The notes: generated by a model from the sequence alone, not told the origin. 64,000 bases of DNA from Prevotellaceae bacterium HUN156 (GCA_900119285.1 FPIT01000011.1:1-64000); one strand, 5' to 3'. Counted from the first letter of the stretch, positions 53,810-61,903 are shown. Numbers and translations: made by a program.

Positions 53810-54833
53810 GCAACGACTGAATAACCTGTTCTTCTTCCTTGGCTGTGCAGCATGCGTTGTCATGCTGTTCACCTTCGACGTTAGTTTCGTTGAGTTGTGG
53901 GGACATCTTTGTCATGCAGGTTATTGGCTGTTGCCCATCTTAGGTATTTGGTTTATTGTCTACGGACTGAATGCCTTTGCGTGGAAAGCCATCATCGAAG
54001 GAAATATCGGCACTAAGGCACCAATCAGTTTTTGGCGCATCTATCGTCTCACTATTACTGGCTATGCCTTGAACTATGCCACACCAGTTGGTGGACTTGG
54101 CGGAGAACCTTATCGCATTATGGAGTTGTCGAAAGATATCGACAATCAGCATGCTACATCGAGTGTCATCCTCTATGCGATGATGCACTTCTTTGCCCAC
54201 TTTTGGTTTTGGTTCGTCAGCATCTTTATCTATTTGGCCTTAGTATTAGTTGGTGACATGCCAATGACCATAGCTATTGGTATTGTTTTAGGTGTTATCA
54301 TCCTGTTCTGCCTTTTGGCATTCTGGGTGTTCTCCAGAGGCTATCGTCATGGCTTGGTGGTCTATGTGTTGGGCTTGATAGGTAAGATTCCTTTCCTCCG
54401 TGGCTGGAGTCGTAGATTCCGTGGCAAGCATGCCGAAGCATTACGTAACATAGATGCACAGATTGTTGCCCTCTACGCACAGGATTCAAAAGCGTTCTAT
54501 ACCAGTCTTGTATTGGAATACAGTTCTCGTATGGTGCAGAGCCTAGAGGTTATGTTCATGCTGTTACTGTTCGGTATTGATAATGGTGGCGGACTTGACG
54601 GATTGATTCTGACCTATCTGCACTCCGTACTCATCGTGGCATTCACCACTTTGTTTGCCAACCTGATAGGTTTCCTGCCTATGCAGATTGGTGTTCAGGA
54701 GGGTGGCTTCGTGTTGAGTATTGCTGCCTTAGGACTCTCTGCAGCCTTGGGTATCTTTGTCAGCATCATCTGCCGTGTGCGCGAAATCATCTGGATAGCT
54801 GTGGGAATGGCGCTGATGAAGATAAAGAATTGA
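53796..54833 (+). CDS. Flippase-like LPG-synthase-type membrane protein
   Basis: A 345-residue protein with about eight hydrophobic segments and conserved features of the lysylphosphatidylglycerol-synthase transmembrane family (NYATPVGGLGGEPYRIMELS, then LPMQIGVQEGGFVLSIAALG). Related membrane domains move lipids across the bilayer or take part in envelope lipid synthesis. No aminoacyl-transferase domain is present. The overlap with the preceding gene suggests coupled synthesis and export of the lipid product. Confidence 0.82.
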   Translation: MVWTKQRLNNLFFFLGCAACVVMLFTFDVSFVELWGHLCHAGYWLLPILGIWFIVYGLNAFAWKAIIEGNIGTKAPISFWRIYRLTITGYALNYATPVGGLGGEPYRIMELSKDIDNQHATSSVILYAMMHFFAHFWFWFVSIFIYLALVLVGDMPMTIAIGIVLGVIILFCLLAFWVFSRGYRHGLVVYVLGLIGKIPFLRGWSRRFRGKHAEALRNIDAQIVALYAQDSKAFYTSLVLEYSSRMVQSLEVMFMLLLFGIDNGGGLDGLILTYLHSVLIVAFTTLFANLIGFLPMQIGVQEGGFVLSIAALGLSAALGIFVSIICRVREIIWIAVGMALMKIKN

Positions 54834-54873
54834 CAACTGTCAATTATACATTAAGAATAAGATTTTTTTTATT

Positions 54874-55602
54874 ATGATAGGAGTTATACTTGCTGCCGGA
54901 ATGGCAAAGAGACTGCGCCCACTGACTGACGCATGTCCAAAATGTTTGTTGAAGATTGGTGAGCGCACCCTGTTGCAGCGTACTGTTGATGCTATGCTGG
55001 CTGCTGACATCAATGAGTTGGTAGTGGTCACAGGCTATCGTGCTGAGATGATACGCGACTTCTTGACAGAGCAGTATCCCACGCTCAATATCCACTTCAT
55101 CCATAATGCCGACTACGAGCACAACAACAATATCTTCTCGTTGTGGATGACTCGTCCTTATACTGAGGGTAAGGACTTCCTGTTGTCAGACAGCGATATC
55201 CTTTTTGATCCCCAACTTATTCGTGCCGTGCTCGGTGCTGAAGGTAATGCTCTGGCATTGAATCGCCACGAGTGTGGAGAAGAAGAAATCAAGGTCATCG
55301 TTGATAGTGAGAATCGCATCAAGGAACTCAGCAAGACCTGTTCTATTGAACAAGCCATTGGCGAGAGCGTAGGCTTCGAGAAAATGACTGCTGAGTATAG
55401 CACAGCACTCTTCAAAGAACTGGAGCAGATGATTGAGCACGAAGGACTCATCGACGTTTTCTACGAGCGAGCTTTCGAACGTCTTATTCCTCAAGGATAT
55501 ACTTTCCGCATTGTTGATACTACCGAGTTCTTCTCTATCGAACTGGACACACCAGAAGATTTTGAGAATGCTAAACAACTGATTCCTGCAGCCCTCTATT
55601 AA
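54874..55602 (+). CDS. LicC-like sugar/choline-phosphate nucleotidyltransferase
   Basis: A 242-residue nucleotidyltransferase. The N-terminal nucleotide-binding signature is GVILAAGMAKRLRPLTDACP, followed by KCLLKIGERTLLQRTV, and the metal-binding Asp is in LLSDSDILFDP. LicC-type members make CDP-choline or CDP-ethanolamine; others make NDP-sugars. Given the CDP-alcohol phosphatidyltransferase-like gene in the same unit, a CTP:phospho-amino-alcohol cytidylyltransferase is the preferred reading. Forty bases with short TTGACAACTGTCAATT repeats separate it from the previous gene. Confidence 0.82.
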   Translation: MIGVILAAGMAKRLRPLTDACPKCLLKIGERTLLQRTVDAMLAADINELVVVTGYRAEMIRDFLTEQYPTLNIHFIHNADYEHNNNIFSLWMTRPYTEGKDFLLSDSDILFDPQLIRAVLGAEGNALALNRHECGEEEIKVIVDSENRIKELSKTCSIEQAIGESVGFEKMTAEYSTALFKELEQMIEHEGLIDVFYERAFERLIPQGYTFRIVDTTEFFSIELDTPEDFENAKQLIPAALY

Positions 55603-55730
55603 GACTTATTTGTCATACGCAGTTAGCAAAGAAGAGAGAGTTGTTCTGAGGTATGTACAAAGCGCCGAAAATGTCTGTTAATTGTTCTTAAATAATGGAA
55701 ATCTGATTTGGCGTCATCAAATTACCTTAG

Positions 55731-55738
55731 TAACTTTG
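55731..55738 (+). promoter_or_regulatory. Promoter of the NifU-like/GGGtGRT unit
   Basis: -7 box TAACTTTG with TTG at 55708-55710. The start codon follows 55 bases later. Confidence 0.75.
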
Positions 55739-55793
55739 CACGGATAGACAAGTACTTATTTCGATTTTTATTTATTTTATTTATATTTTAAGT

Positions 55794-56495
55794 ATGATTT
55801 ATTCAACAGAAGTAAAGAACATGTGTAGCGTCTGCAAAGGTGCTTATCATGGTCCTGCACCCATTCCCGAGGAGGGCAAATGGATTCAGGCAAAGGAGAT
55901 TAAGGACATTTCGGGCTATACCCATGGTATTGGCTGGTGTGCACCTCAGCAGGGTGCTTGTAAGCTGAGCCTGAATGTTAAGGATGGTGTTATTCAGGAA
56001 GCTCTTGTCGAGACTATTGGTTGCACAGGTATGACTCACTCTGCTGCTATGGCCAGCGAGATTTTGCCTGGTAAGACTATTCTCGAGGCTCTTAACACTG
56101 ACCTCGTTTGCGATGCTATCAACACTGCTATGCGCGAGTTGTTCCTGCAGATTGTCTACGGACGCACACAGAGTGCTTTCTCTGAGGGTGGTCTGGCTAT
56201 CGGTGCTGGTCTGGAAGACCTGGGTAAGGGTCTCCGTTCACAGACTGGTACACTTTATGGCACTATGGCTAAGGGTACTCGTTACCTGGAACTCACTGAG
56301 GGTTACATCACCAAGCAGTTCCTCGATGAGAACAACGAGGTTTGCGGTTACGAGTATGTACACCTTGGCAAGATGATGGAAGCCGTTAAGAATGGTATGG
56401 ATGCCAACGAGGCTCTGAAGAAGTTCACCGGTTCTTATGGTCGTACGACCGAGGAGCAGGGTGCAGTTAAGGCTATTGACCCACGTAAAGAATAA
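55794..56495 (+). CDS. NifU-like iron-sulfur scaffold-type protein
   Basis: A 233-residue protein with conserved Cys in MCSVCKGAYHG, GWCAPQQGACKL and VETIGCTGMTHSAAMASEIL. These resemble the IscU/NifU N-terminal scaffold fold, enlarged here, in which Cys ligands hold a transient cluster. It lies 12 bases before a GGGtGRT-family gene, a pairing recurrent in anaerobes. The exact client of the cluster is unknown. Confidence 0.82.
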   Translation: MIYSTEVKNMCSVCKGAYHGPAPIPEEGKWIQAKEIKDISGYTHGIGWCAPQQGACKLSLNVKDGVIQEALVETIGCTGMTHSAAMASEILPGKTILEALNTDLVCDAINTAMRELFLQIVYGRTQSAFSEGGLAIGAGLEDLGKGLRSQTGTLYGTMAKGTRYLELTEGYITKQFLDENNEVCGYEYVHLGKMMEAVKNGMDANEALKKFTGSYGRTTEEQGAVKAIDPRKE

Positions 56496-56507
56496 GGAGA
56501 CACGACG

Positions 56508-57524
56508 ATGATTAGAAAAGTACAATTTGAGAGTCAGGAGCGCCGTATCAACCAGGTTCTTGCAGCTCTGAAAGAGAATGGCATCAACAGTATTGAAGAG
56601 GCCAACGAGATTTGTGACAAGGCAGGTATCGATCCCTATCTGATGTGTGAGGAGACTCAGCGCATCTGTTTCGAGAATGCTAAGTGGGCATACGTTTGTG
56701 GTGCAGCTATCGCCATCAAGAAGGGTGTTAAGACTGCTGCTGACGCTGCCGAGGCTATCGGTATCGGTCTGCAGAGCTTCTGTATCCCTGGTTCTGTAGC
56801 TGACGACCGTAAGGTTGGTCTTGGCCACGGTAACCTCGCTGCCCGTCTGCTCCGTGAGGAGACTGAGTGCTTTGCTTTCTTGGCAGGTCACGAGTCTTTC
56901 GCTGCTGCTGAGGGTGCTATTAAGATTGCCGAGATGGCTAACAAGGTTCGCCAGAAGCCTCTGCGCGTTATCCTGAACGGTCTCGGTAAGGACGCTGCTC
57001 AGATTATTAGCCGTATCAACGGTTTTACATATGTACAGACTCAGTTCGACTACTTCACCTCAGAGCTGAAGGTTGTTAAGGAGATTCCTTATGGCAAGAA
57101 CCCCAGCCGTCTGAAGGTAAAGTGCTATGGTGCTGATGATGTTCGCGAGGGTGTAGCTATCCTGTGGAAGGAGAACGTTGACGTTTCTATCACGGGTAAC
57201 TCTACTAACCCCACTCGTTTCCAGCACCCTGTAGCTGGTACTTATAAGAAGGAGCGTGTACTCGCTGGTAAGCCTTACTTCTCAGTAGCTTCTGGTGGTG
57301 GTACAGGTCGTACTCTGCACCCAGATAATATGGCTGCAGGTCCTGCTTCTTATGGTATGACAGATACTATGGGTCGTATGCATAGCGACGCTCAGTTCGC
57401 AGGTTCTTCTTCAGTTCCTGCTCACGTTGAGATGATGGGCTTCCTCGGTATTGGTAACAACCCAATGGTTGGTGCTACCGTAGCTATCGCTGTAGCTATT
57501 GACTTAGCGCTGAACAAGAAGTAA
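56508..57524 (+). CDS. GGGtGRT-family protein
   Basis: A 338-residue protein named after its motif VASGGGTGRTLHPDNMAAGP. Other conserved stretches are IGIGLQSFCIPGSVADDRKV and ILNGLGKDAAQIISRINGF. The family is widespread in gut anaerobes and I know no established function. It follows the NifU-like gene, so an iron-sulfur-dependent role is inferred. AAGGAGA, a Shine-Dalgarno-like site, precedes ATG 56508. Confidence 0.85.
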   Translation: MIRKVQFESQERRINQVLAALKENGINSIEEANEICDKAGIDPYLMCEETQRICFENAKWAYVCGAAIAIKKGVKTAADAAEAIGIGLQSFCIPGSVADDRKVGLGHGNLAARLLREETECFAFLAGHESFAAAEGAIKIAEMANKVRQKPLRVILNGLGKDAAQIISRINGFTYVQTQFDYFTSELKVVKEIPYGKNPSRLKVKCYGADDVREGVAILWKENVDVSITGNSTNPTRFQHPVAGTYKKERVLAGKPYFSVASGGGTGRTLHPDNMAAGPASYGMTDTMGRMHSDAQFAGSSSVPAHVEMMGFLGIGNNPMVGATVAIAVAIDLALNKK

Positions 57525-57551
57525 AATTTGCGAAATAAAAGATGTTAGTTT

Positions 57552-57584
57552 AAAGCCCCGCCAAAAGCGGGGCTTTTCCTTTTT
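57552..57584 (+). terminator. Intrinsic terminator after GGGtGRT gene
   Basis: AAAGCCCCGC (57552-57561) and GCGGGGCTTT (57567-57576) pair perfectly, followed by TCCTTTTT. Confidence 0.92.
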
Positions 57585-57639
57585 CCTAGAGATGCCTAGG
57601 AATACCTAGGATGTCCCAGGAGAGCCTAGGTATTCTTAG
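57585..57639. repeat. CCTAGG decamer array
   Basis: Exact 10-nt period: CCTAGAGATG, CCTAGGAATA, CCTAGGATGT, CCCAGGAGAG, CCTAGGTATT. It lies between the terminator and the Dabb stop codon and matches the array after fusA. Confidence 0.88.
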
Positions 57640-57941
57640 ATTTCAAAATCAAGGCAGCTGCGCTGAACAGTATAAGGGCGTACCTTGTTATTGGCCACAG
57701 CTACATGCTCAGGATGTACTGCGTAGCCCTTCAGTGCCTCTTCGCTCTCCAGTGTGCTGTCGAGCATTACGTCTGCGTTTGATGATGCTAAACGACCATC
57801 TACGTGTACCTTTACGTCTAGTAGTCCTGGCACCTTACCTACCAGTCCTTCTAAACCAGCCTTAATACCTGCCTTAACGGCTTTCTTCTCTTCTTCTGAG
57901 AGTTCTGGATTCAATGTCCAGAGAATAATGTGCTTTACCAT
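57636..57941 (-). CDS. Dabb (stress-responsive alpha/beta barrel) domain protein
   Basis: A 101-residue protein, MVKHIILWTLNPELSEEEKK then DVKVHVDGRLASSNADVML and GYAVHPEHVAVANNKVRPY, the single-domain Dabb pattern. Members form dimeric alpha/beta barrels and some bind heme or cleave small substrates; the role here is unknown. Its stop codon overlaps the decamer array. Confidence 0.88.
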   Translation of the reverse strand: MVKHIILWTLNPELSEEEKKAVKAGIKAGLEGLVGKVPGLLDVKVHVDGRLASSNADVMLDSTLESEEALKGYAVHPEHVAVANNKVRPYTVQRSCLDFEI

Positions 57942-57964
57942 ATACTTATATTAAATATTATACA

Positions 57965-59320
57965 TTAAAAGGGTGGAGGAGATACAAGATGCATTTCCTC
58001 GCCAGTAATGGGATGACGAAACCATATCTGTTCTGCATGCAGATACAATCTGTCTGCCTTGTTTCCGTACAGTTCATCACCCTTGATGGGGCAACCTAAA
58101 CCATCGGGGTGAGCACAATGAATGCGTAGTTGATGTGTGCGCCCCGTCTGCGGATAAAGAGCCACGAGACCATCATCAAGTAATTCATAGTCAGTTACAG
58201 CCCGCTTTCCATGTTCTAAGTCTACCACCTGGCGTGGACGATTCATAGGGTCGGGGCGAAGAGGTAGTGAGATAGTGCCTTTGCTTTCTAGTCCATCTAG
58301 TCTTTCTGGTCCTTCTAGTTGAGCTAGATACCTCTTCTTCACTTGTCGCTTGATAAACTGCTCCTGTAGAGGGTGATAGGCATCCATCGATTTAGCCACT
58401 ATCAGCAAGCCAGAGGTGCCCATATCCAATCGGTGAGCGATGATGGCGTCAGGATAGCGTTGGCGCATCACACTTTCCACACTATATTCCTCTATGCGTC
58501 CAGGCATGCTGAGCATACCAGAGGGCTTGTTTACTACCACGATGGCATCATCCTCATATACTGTCTCTACTTCCAGATGAGGGACCCCCATCATTTCAGG
58601 ATTGTCTTCTACCTCTAATCCTTCCAGCATCCACGTCAATACAGGCTTACACTTACCCCTGCAAGCAGGGTAGTAGTTGCCATGCTGGCGCAGTTCTTCT
58701 TTTGTGCTTTGTCCCCACCAGAACTCAGCCATACATACAGGTTGCAGTCCTTGTTGGTAGGCATATTGCAATAGCTTGGGTGCACAGCAGTCGCCAGTTC
58801 CGCCAGGAGGCAGTGGATATTTCTTGCGTAATTTCTCCCGACTATAATATGACTGCCAGATATCCACCAAGTCCTTTCTCTCTCCGCGAGCATTCAGCAG
58901 TTGATACTGATGGAAAAGCCATTGCTGCAAGTCTTGAGACATTTCCTTGGAAAGACTTGCCGTGCTAACTTCTCGGGCAATCTTTGATATTTCGCGCTCC
59001 TTGGTTTTGAAATAACCATCAGGCTGTTGAGCATCATATACAGGTGGTACGAAGTAGTCCCAGTCGTTATGTCCTGCCAGTAGACCGCTATAGGCTGCAA
59101 GGAAGTAATATGGTGCTGATGAGTCTGATGTGGATTTCACTATCAGCACACCAAACATCTTTCCGCAATCAGCATCCTCCTTAATTTCTGCATGATTGGC
59201 AATATATACCTGCACCTCTTTCGCTGCCAACTGGCATAGCGGATGAGGCTCGTAGCAGAATGGATAAGTGAAGCGCTCAGGCGCCTCAATGTCTGTATAT
59301 AGTGGATGCAGTTGTTTCAT
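57965..59320 (-). CDS. RluA-family pseudouridine synthase with N-terminal extension
   Basis: A 451-residue protein. The C-terminal synthase domain (about 225-451) has the catalytic Asp in AHRLDMGTSGLLIVAKSMDA, plus LYPQTGRTHQLRIHCAHPDG. The first 220 residues are extra and carry a Cys cluster (GGTGDCCAPKL, PVCMAEFW, PACRGKCKP) that could bind zinc. The target RNA uridine is not predictable. A 9-nt repeat array in frame gives an LEG/PER/LDG/LES segment near residue 335. The promoter lies seven bases upstream of the start. Confidence 0.87.
   Translation of the reverse strand: MKQLHPLYTDIEAPERFTYPFCYEPHPLCQLAAKEVQVYIANHAEIKEDADCGKMFGVLIVKSTSDSSAPYYFLAAYSGLLAGHNDWDYFVPPVYDAQQPDGYFKTKEREISKIAREVSTASLSKEMSQDLQQWLFHQYQLLNARGERKDLVDIWQSYYSREKLRKKYPLPPGGTGDCCAPKLLQYAYQQGLQPVCMAEFWWGQSTKEELRQHGNYYPACRGKCKPVLTWMLEGLEVEDNPEMMGVPHLEVETVYEDDAIVVVNKPSGMLSMPGRIEEYSVESVMRQRYPDAIIAHRLDMGTSGLLIVAKSMDAYHPLQEQFIKRQVKKRYLAQLEGPERLDGLESKGTISLPLRPDPMNRPRQVVDLEHGKRAVTDYELLDDGLVALYPQTGRTHQLRIHCAHPDGLGCPIKGDELYGNKADRLYLHAEQIWFRHPITGEEMHLVSPPPF
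58288..58327. repeat. 9-nt CTAG array inside the RluA gene
   Basis: Units CTAGTCCAT, CTAGTCTTT, CTGGTCCTT, CTAGTTGAG and CTAGATACC are adjacent. The 9-nt period keeps the reading frame and gives a three-residue repeat. It resembles the 10-nt CCTAGG arrays. Confidence 0.7.
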
Positions 59321-59327
59321 AATATTG

Positions 59328-59335
59328 CAAAGGTA
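59328..59335 (-). promoter_or_regulatory. -7 box of the RluA gene
   Basis: TACCTTTG on the minus strand, 7 bases before ATG 59320, implying a very short leader. Confidence 0.7.
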
Positions 59336-59450
59336 CGAATAAGTGAGGGCTTTTCTCTTTGTTTAGTATATTTTAACGAATATGGACGAAATATTTCGGA
59401 AGAAGTCTCGTATATATATGTGTAAGAAAAAACTATAACCCAAAATAATT

Positions 59451-61025
59451 ATGAATAAGAAAACCTTCCTTACAGTATTGTTTGCCCTCTTTTGTGTGGC
59501 AGCGCAAGCCATCGACGAGTATCAGTTCCATAGTGGTACAGCCGTTATTAAGGGACGCGTTGTCAACAAACCTGCTAATGATTGGAACATCCTTACAATT
59601 ACTTCTTGCAATCTGTTTACCTCTCAAGAGCAGGTTCAGTCTATTCCTGTGGCTGCTGACGGCACCTTTGAGGCTGCCATTTCTCTGCCTCATTCGCAGG
59701 GTGTTTGGCTAAAGGATATAGGCCATGTCTTTTTGGCTGTAAGCGATACTGTTGAAGTTACAATAGATGCAACTAAGGGAGAAGATGAAGGTGGCATGAC
59801 CTTCAGTGGAAACACAACGAGTGCTGTTATTAATCAGCTCTGGCCAGCATTGAGAAAACAGTATTTTGGTGATGAAAGATTAGATATCAAATCAGTATCA
59901 TTGGAAGAGATTCCTGCATGGAAACAGAAGATGGTTAAACTGGTGGATGTCGTCATTGCTGATATTAAGGCTGATCGTCTGCCTCTGCCTAATGGAACGA
60001 ATGCCTATGTCAAAGAGGTGTTAGGTGCCAGCTTGTTGGCAGAACCTTTTGAGTCTATGTTAAGAACTTTCCGCCGACACATAAATACCTTAATGAGAAA
60101 TAGAGTTGAATACTACGACTTCTTGGCTGAGCGTGAGCAGTGGCTGCTCAACAATCCCTCCATGATGCTCGCCATTTGTAACTCCGATTATCTAGTTAAT
60201 GGTGTGGGACTCTATCTATTTGTTGATATCTCTTTTATGGATAATTCGTTACATATTGACAATCTTAATACTGATCCTGCCGAGATTGTTGATTACAAAA
60301 ATGATTTCTTCTTGCCACACAACTATGATGCCTCTTTGCATCGCACTCTGCTTTCCATTCGAAAAGATACACTACTCACCAAAGCCGACTACTATCGCTT
60401 GGCTACGGAGTGTGGCCAGAAGAATTATCATCTGAAGAATAACTTCATGCAGCAAGTAACTCTTACTCATGAAATCTTTGAAACAGTAAATGATGAAGAG
60501 CATTTTACTCCCGACCAAAAGGCTGCCGTTTTTGCTGCTGTGATTCCACTCATCACCAATCCAGTTGTTGCATATCATGCTGTAGAGAGCTATCGACAAT
60601 TTGTAATCAGTAGTGAGGGACGTAGTCAGAATGCTTCTTCTACCCCTGAAGCCGATGCCCTTTTTGATCGCATCATTGCGCCCTACAAAGGTAATTCCCT
60701 CTATATAGATTTCTGGGGAATGTACTGTGCTCCCTGTAAGACTGGTATGCTCGAACATCGTGAGAAGGTAGAGAAAATGAAAGACTTGCCCGTGCGCTTC
60801 CTGTATATCTGCGACGAGAGAGATAGCCCCCGTGAAGATGCAGAGCAATGGATGCAAAAGAATAATATCAAGGGCGAGCATATCTTTGTTACCCACGAGG
60901 AGTGGCAACTGCTGTGCCAGAAGTTCCAGTTCTCTGCCGTTCCTTTCCAGATTGCTTTCGACAAAGATGGTAACCTTGTCAAGAAAGAATATCTTAATAC
61001 CTATCTCGATGAATTAATAAAATAA
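59451..61025 (+). CDS. Exported TlpA-like thioredoxin-domain protein
   Basis: A 524-residue protein with a signal peptide (MNKKTFLTVLFALFCVAAQA). An N-terminal beta-rich segment (TAVIKGRVVNKPANDWNILT) and a long helical middle precede a C-terminal thioredoxin fold with active site FWGMYCAPCKTGM and cis-Pro in SAVPFQIAF. Such proteins reduce or isomerise disulfides in the periplasm or outer membrane of Bacteroidetes. The substrate is unknown. A CGAAATATTTCG palindrome lies about 55 bases upstream; no clear -7 box was found. Confidence 0.85.
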   Translation: MNKKTFLTVLFALFCVAAQAIDEYQFHSGTAVIKGRVVNKPANDWNILTITSCNLFTSQEQVQSIPVAADGTFEAAISLPHSQGVWLKDIGHVFLAVSDTVEVTIDATKGEDEGGMTFSGNTTSAVINQLWPALRKQYFGDERLDIKSVSLEEIPAWKQKMVKLVDVVIADIKADRLPLPNGTNAYVKEVLGASLLAEPFESMLRTFRRHINTLMRNRVEYYDFLAEREQWLLNNPSMMLAICNSDYLVNGVGLYLFVDISFMDNSLHIDNLNTDPAEIVDYKNDFFLPHNYDASLHRTLLSIRKDTLLTKADYYRLATECGQKNYHLKNNFMQQVTLTHEIFETVNDEEHFTPDQKAAVFAAVIPLITNPVVAYHAVESYRQFVISSEGRSQNASSTPEADALFDRIIAPYKGNSLYIDFWGMYCAPCKTGMLEHREKVEKMKDLPVRFLYICDERDSPREDAEQWMQKNNIKGEHIFVTHEEWQLLCQKFQFSAVPFQIAFDKDGNLVKKEYLNTYLDELIK

Positions 61026-61036
61026 CCTACCCTTAG

Positions 61037-61096
61037 AATTTGAGTAATGCAGAGAGGACATCCCACCTTCGCGGGACGTCCTCCTCAACTCAAATT
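61037..61096. repeat. Two-part palindrome after the TlpA-like gene
   Basis: AATTTGAGT (61037-61045) pairs with ACTCAAATT (61088-61096), and inside GAGGACATCCC (61054-61064) pairs with GGGACGTCCTC (61073-61083) with one mismatch. There is no T-run, so it is not a classical terminator. Confidence 0.75.
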
Positions 61097-61142
61097 CAGG
61101 CTTGACACACATCACGTGCTAGAGCCATTGTTTCACTTTTAT

Positions 61143-61170
61143 GAAAAAAATAACTGAGCAAAATGCTCGG
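61143..61170 (-). terminator. Terminator of the small minus-strand unit
   Basis: On the minus strand CCGAGCA-TTT-TGCTCAG is followed by TTATTTTTTT (plus coordinates: stem 61154-61170, A-run 61144-61150). Confidence 0.85.
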
Positions 61171-61235
61171 TGTTTGAAAGCCTTTCTTATAACGGACCGC
61201 TTACAGCCAACAGTCTCTCACCACCATTCTTTTTC

Positions 61236-61385
61236 TTAGGCGGTCAACTGCCTACAGTTGCTGTTGCGCTCTATAGCCGTTGCGTCGTAAACAGATAAAA
61301 AATAAAGTGGAATCTCTTCATGCACTAATAATTTTAATCTGTACTTAAGTTTGTTATCTCGTGGCGTTATCGCCCTCATTATCAT
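61236..61385 (-). CDS. Possible 49-residue basic protein
   Basis: The frame opens MIMRAITPRDNKLKYRLKLL and ends RNSNCRQLTA. It is basic in its first half and has no known domain or signal peptide. It is placed about 8 bases after the expected transcription start and ends well before the terminator, as a real small gene would. A similar sequence seems familiar from other Bacteroidales, but I cannot confirm that here. The alternative is that the DNA is conserved as RNA and the frame is incidental. Confidence 0.4.
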   Translation of the reverse strand: MIMRAITPRDNKLKYRLKLLVHEEIPLYFLSVYDATAIERNSNCRQLTA

Positions 61386-61397
61386 TTCCTTCGGTTG

Positions 61398-61405
61398 CAA
61401 ATATA
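61398..61405 (-). promoter_or_regulatory. Promoter of the small minus-strand unit
   Basis: -7 box TATATTTG on the minus strand with TTTGG about 19 bases upstream (plus 61424-61428). Confidence 0.7.
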
Positions 61406-61520
61406 CGAATTATACCTGAATCGCCAAACTTTTTCCCCAGTTTTTTCGCAACTGCTTGATATTTCGATGCCTTATCAGTCGTTCTTTTTGTCCGACTCCT
61501 GCTATTTCATTTCGTTTGAT

Positions 61521-61576
61521 GGCTGTCGCAAATATCTGCGACGGCCGTCAAAAATATGTGCGACAGCCGTCGCACG
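61521..61576. repeat. REP-like GTCGCA palindromes
   Basis: GTCGCA-AATATC-TGCGAC, then the palindrome GACGGCCGTC, then GTGCGAC-AGCC-GTCGCAC follow each other. The two hairpins share the GTCGCA/TGCGAC arms. Confidence 0.8.
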
Positions 61577-61808
61577 AAACCTGATAATTACTAAAGGAAG
61601 AGTAGGGTAGTTGTTTGGGATGTGAAATTGCATTGCTTTGGAACTTGTTGGGATATAGTGCCTTACATAATTGAATGATTCTGTGACAAACAAAACTATC
61701 TCAAACTTTCACTTACTTTTAAATGCAAAATCAATGATGCGTTAACATTTATTTTGATAATGTGTAAGGAAAACAGAAATCTATATACTATCTTGTGCCA
61801 TCAAAAAA

Positions 61809-61868
61809 TAATATTCACACTTAACGCATAGTCATTTAGATAGTTATGTGTGAATGTGAACAATATTT
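61809..61868 (+). repeat. Interspersed palindromic element, copy C
   Basis: ATATTCACACTTAAC and GTTATGTGTGAATGTGAAC pair around a roughly 16-nt core. Same family and orientation as copy B at 32772. Confidence 0.7.
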
Positions 61869-61903
61869 TCTTGCGTCATAAATTCCTTAAGATACAAACA
61901 ATG

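Larger units (their letters stand above)
61143..61392 (-). ncRNA. Candidate small RNA unit (may encode a 49-residue protein)
   Basis: About 250 nt on the minus strand between a near-consensus promoter and an intrinsic terminator. Perfect helices are GGCG-ATAA-CGCC (61363-61374), CAACTG-TAGG-CAGTTG (61245-61260) and a long-range GACCGC/GCGGTC (61240-61245 with 61195-61200). This supports a folded RNA, although a reading frame spans the first 150 bases. Confidence 0.5.

Noticed and set aside
56238..56891. A 217-codon minus-strand frame across the NifU-like/GGGtGRT junction
   Set aside because: Both plus-strand genes are well supported and the antisense frame has no recognisable features.
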